From Nonomuraea spiralis (GTDB taxonomy: Bacteria > Actinomycetota > Actinomycetes > Streptosporangiales > Streptosporangiaceae), in contig NZ_BMRC01000037.1 of the NCBI RefSeq assembly GCF_014648435.1, positions 1-64,000 on the forward strand: DNA of 64,000 nt, written 5' to 3'. Positions 62,838-64,000 of the stretch are shown piece by piece; positions within the stretch are counted from its first letter, which is position 1, and each line of letters opens with the position of its first letter. Below the pieces are notes generated by a model that saw only the letters and a list, made by a program, of their open reading frames with translations, did not search any database and was not told the origin of the DNA. Both the position numbers and the translations under genes were made by a program.

Positions 62838-63233
62838 TCAGCGGTCCGCAACGCGATAAACGAAGCGCAGGCCCGACCAGGTGGCGTCGATCGCGGCGAC
62901 CTTGTTGTCGACCAGTCCGGCGTCCAGGCCGTAGGCGCGTACGACGCCGTCCGACAGGTCGGTGGGGATCCTGGCGGCGCGTTTGGGCCAGCAGACCCAC
63001 AGGCCGCCGTTCCGGACGAGTGTGGCCTTGGCCTGGGGGAACGTACTGTGGAGGGTGGCCATGTCGGGGCAGAAGAGCAGGATCACGTCGTAGGGGCCGC
63101 CGCCCGGCTCGCGGTGCACGTCCGCGCCGGGTTCGCCGAGGTCGAGGGTGGCGGGGGCGCCGAGGGCCAGAACCTGGTGTCCCGGCTTGACGCCGAGTTT
63201 ACGAGGGAGCGGCGTCCCTGAATATCCCGCCAT
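62838..63233 (-). CDS. DUF3052 family protein
   Basis: A 131-residue soluble protein. It begins MAGYSGTPLPRKLGVKPGHQ, followed by VLLFCPD-like ILLFCPDMATL and LWVCWPKRAARIPTDLSDGV, the hallmark of DUF3052, and ends in WSGLRFVYRVADR. In Streptomyces relatives the domain is linked to cell-envelope or division phenotypes, but no activity is known. The ATG at 63233 sits near GGGGAA; a GTG at 63242 is possible. It is divergent from the HSL-type hydrolase gene. Confidence 0.9.
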   Translation of the reverse strand: MAGYSGTPLPRKLGVKPGHQVLALGAPATLDLGEPGADVHREPGGGPYDVILLFCPDMATLHSTFPQAKATLVRNGGLWVCWPKRAARIPTDLSDGVVRAYGLDAGLVDNKVAAIDATWSGLRFVYRVADR

Positions 63234-63267
63234 ATTCCCCACCGTCCCACATAGCCGAAATATCCGC

Positions 63268-63287
63268 GTAAGGGATGAGATCCTTAC
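63268..63287. promoter_or_regulatory. Inverted repeat between DUF3052 and hydrolase genes
   Basis: GTAAGG at 63268 and CCTTAC at 63282 form a perfect inverted repeat with an eight-base centre, in the 104-base divergent region. It may be an operator; no linked regulator is visible in the window. Confidence 0.3.
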
Positions 63288-63337
63288 TGGCCGGTAGAAC
63301 GAGGTTGTTACGGGAAGAATGGGGGTGGAGGACCGTG

Positions 63338-64000
63338 ATGCACATCGACATGGACGTGTCGCCCGACTACCCCTTGAGCTGGCAGGCCAGGGCCCTGACC
63401 TCGGTCATGCGCGGCACGCTGAAACCGGCCTCCACAGTGCTGATGCGCCATCCGCTGGCCCTGGTCGGCGCCGCCCGCCTGGGCGAGCTGGCCCGCCTGA
63501 TGCCGCTGCACCTCCCCGACCACGCCGTCGTCGTACCGGCCGGACTGACGGGCTGCGGCGGCGAGTGGATCCGCGCCGGTGAGGGCCTGGACGAGCACAA
63601 GGCGCTGCTGTACTTCCACGGCGGCGGCTACTTCTCGTGCTCGCCGCGTACCCACCGGCCCATCACCTGGCGGCTGTCGGTCGTGGCCCGCCGGCCGGTC
63701 CTCGCGCTGGACTACCGGCAGGGGCCGGTGAACCCGCTGGCCGACTCCCTGGCCGACGCGCTGGACGCGTACGAATGCCTGATGCGGCGCGGGCACGCGC
63801 CCGAGGACATCATCATCGCCGGGGACTCGGCGGGCGGCCATCTGACGCTGGCCACGCTGCTGGCGCTGCGCGACCGCGGCCTGAGGCCGCCGGCCGCGGC
63901 GATCTGCCTGTCGCCGTGGGCGGACCTGACCGACATCCCGCGCCGGGCCAACCGCTGGCAGGACCCGATGTTGCCGGCGAGCCGGGTGCGCTGGCTGGCC
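63338..64000 (+). CDS. Alpha/beta hydrolase, hormone-sensitive-lipase (HSL) family, cut by window end
   Basis: The frame is open from the ATG at 63338 to the end of the window (221 codons) and continues beyond it. The HSL family motif YFHGGGYFSCSP (oxyanion HGG) and the nucleophile elbow IAGDSAGGHL with Ser are present, followed by LSPWADLT, another HSL hallmark. An esterase or lipase active on short-chain esters is likely. GGAGG lies six bases before the ATG. The C-terminal Asp and His of the triad are outside the window. Confidence 0.88.
   Translation, partial: MHIDMDVSPDYPLSWQARALTSVMRGTLKPASTVLMRHPLALVGAARLGELARLMPLHLPDHAVVVPAGLTGCGGEWIRAGEGLDEHKALLYFHGGGYFSCSPRTHRPITWRLSVVARRPVLALDYRQGPVNPLADSLADALDAYECLMRRGHAPEDIIIAGDSAGGHLTLATLLALRDRGLRPPAAAICLSPWADLTDIPRRANRWQDPMLPASRVRWLA

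Overview
The window is high-GC, densely packed actinobacterial chromosome. GTG and TTG starts are common, genes overlap as ATGA/GTGA, there are many two-component systems, and a complete Entner-Doudoroff gene set is present. Together these point to Streptosporangiaceae, most likely a Nonomuraea-like organism; Entner-Doudoroff glucose catabolism is known in Nonomuraea (from memory). No tRNA, rRNA, CRISPR array or biosynthetic gene cluster was seen. Starts were chosen by eye from Shine-Dalgarno spacing.

Layout. 0-4 kb: the end of an insertion sequence, an acyltransferase, a peptidase-S51-like protein with a CysS-type C-terminus, a Uma2-type endonuclease and an azoreductase. 4-9 kb: alpha-glucoside use (shared sugar ABC ATPase, GH13 glucosidase, LacI regulator, PfkB kinase). 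9-14.3 kb: a small secreted protein, an ABC-2 exporter and a NarL-type two-component system, then lspA. 14.9-22.4 kb: a membrane-anchored PQQ-type sugar dehydrogenase and TetR regulator, divergent, followed by an MHS transporter, sugar kinase, KDPG aldolase, GntR regulator and D-2-hydroxyacid dehydrogenase. A TetR-type operator is repeated before the dehydrogenase/regulator pair and before the transporter, so this stretch looks like one sugar-acid uptake and breakdown system. 22.7-27 kb: a Ser/Thr kinase with a proline-rich repeat linker, a cytochrome P450 with an odd haem loop, and an IclR regulator. 27.5-34 kb: zwf-edd-glk-eda facing a ROK regulator. 34-38.7 kb: an ABC-F ATPase, TetR regulator, DHA2 exporter and a mucin-like membrane protein.

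38.7-44 kb: a DUF2470 protein and a cysteine-free ribosomal protein S4 share a double iron-box promoter; then a voltage-gated channel with an Asp-Asp selectivity filter, a DUF4190 protein, and a TetR-controlled ABC exporter. 43.6-53 kb: a subtilase without signal peptide, a membrane spermidine-synthase-like protein, an alpha/beta-hydrolase fold protein lacking its serine, an LCP cell-wall ligase, a zinc metallopeptidase and a LysR regulator. 53-58.5 kb: an OmpR-type two-component system facing a LolA-like protein with an ABC exporter across a phased operator. 58.5-64 kb: YcnI-type copper protein with a His-rich membrane partner, another ABC-2 exporter whose first gene seems to start with ATT, a DUF3052 protein, and an HSL-type hydrolase cut by the window end.

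Intergenic regions carry many short tandem repeats. In two places one arm of a strong terminator hairpin has been tandemly amplified. The most interesting leads are the iron-box S4 gene, the channel filter, the shared sugar-acid operator, and the arm-amplified terminators.
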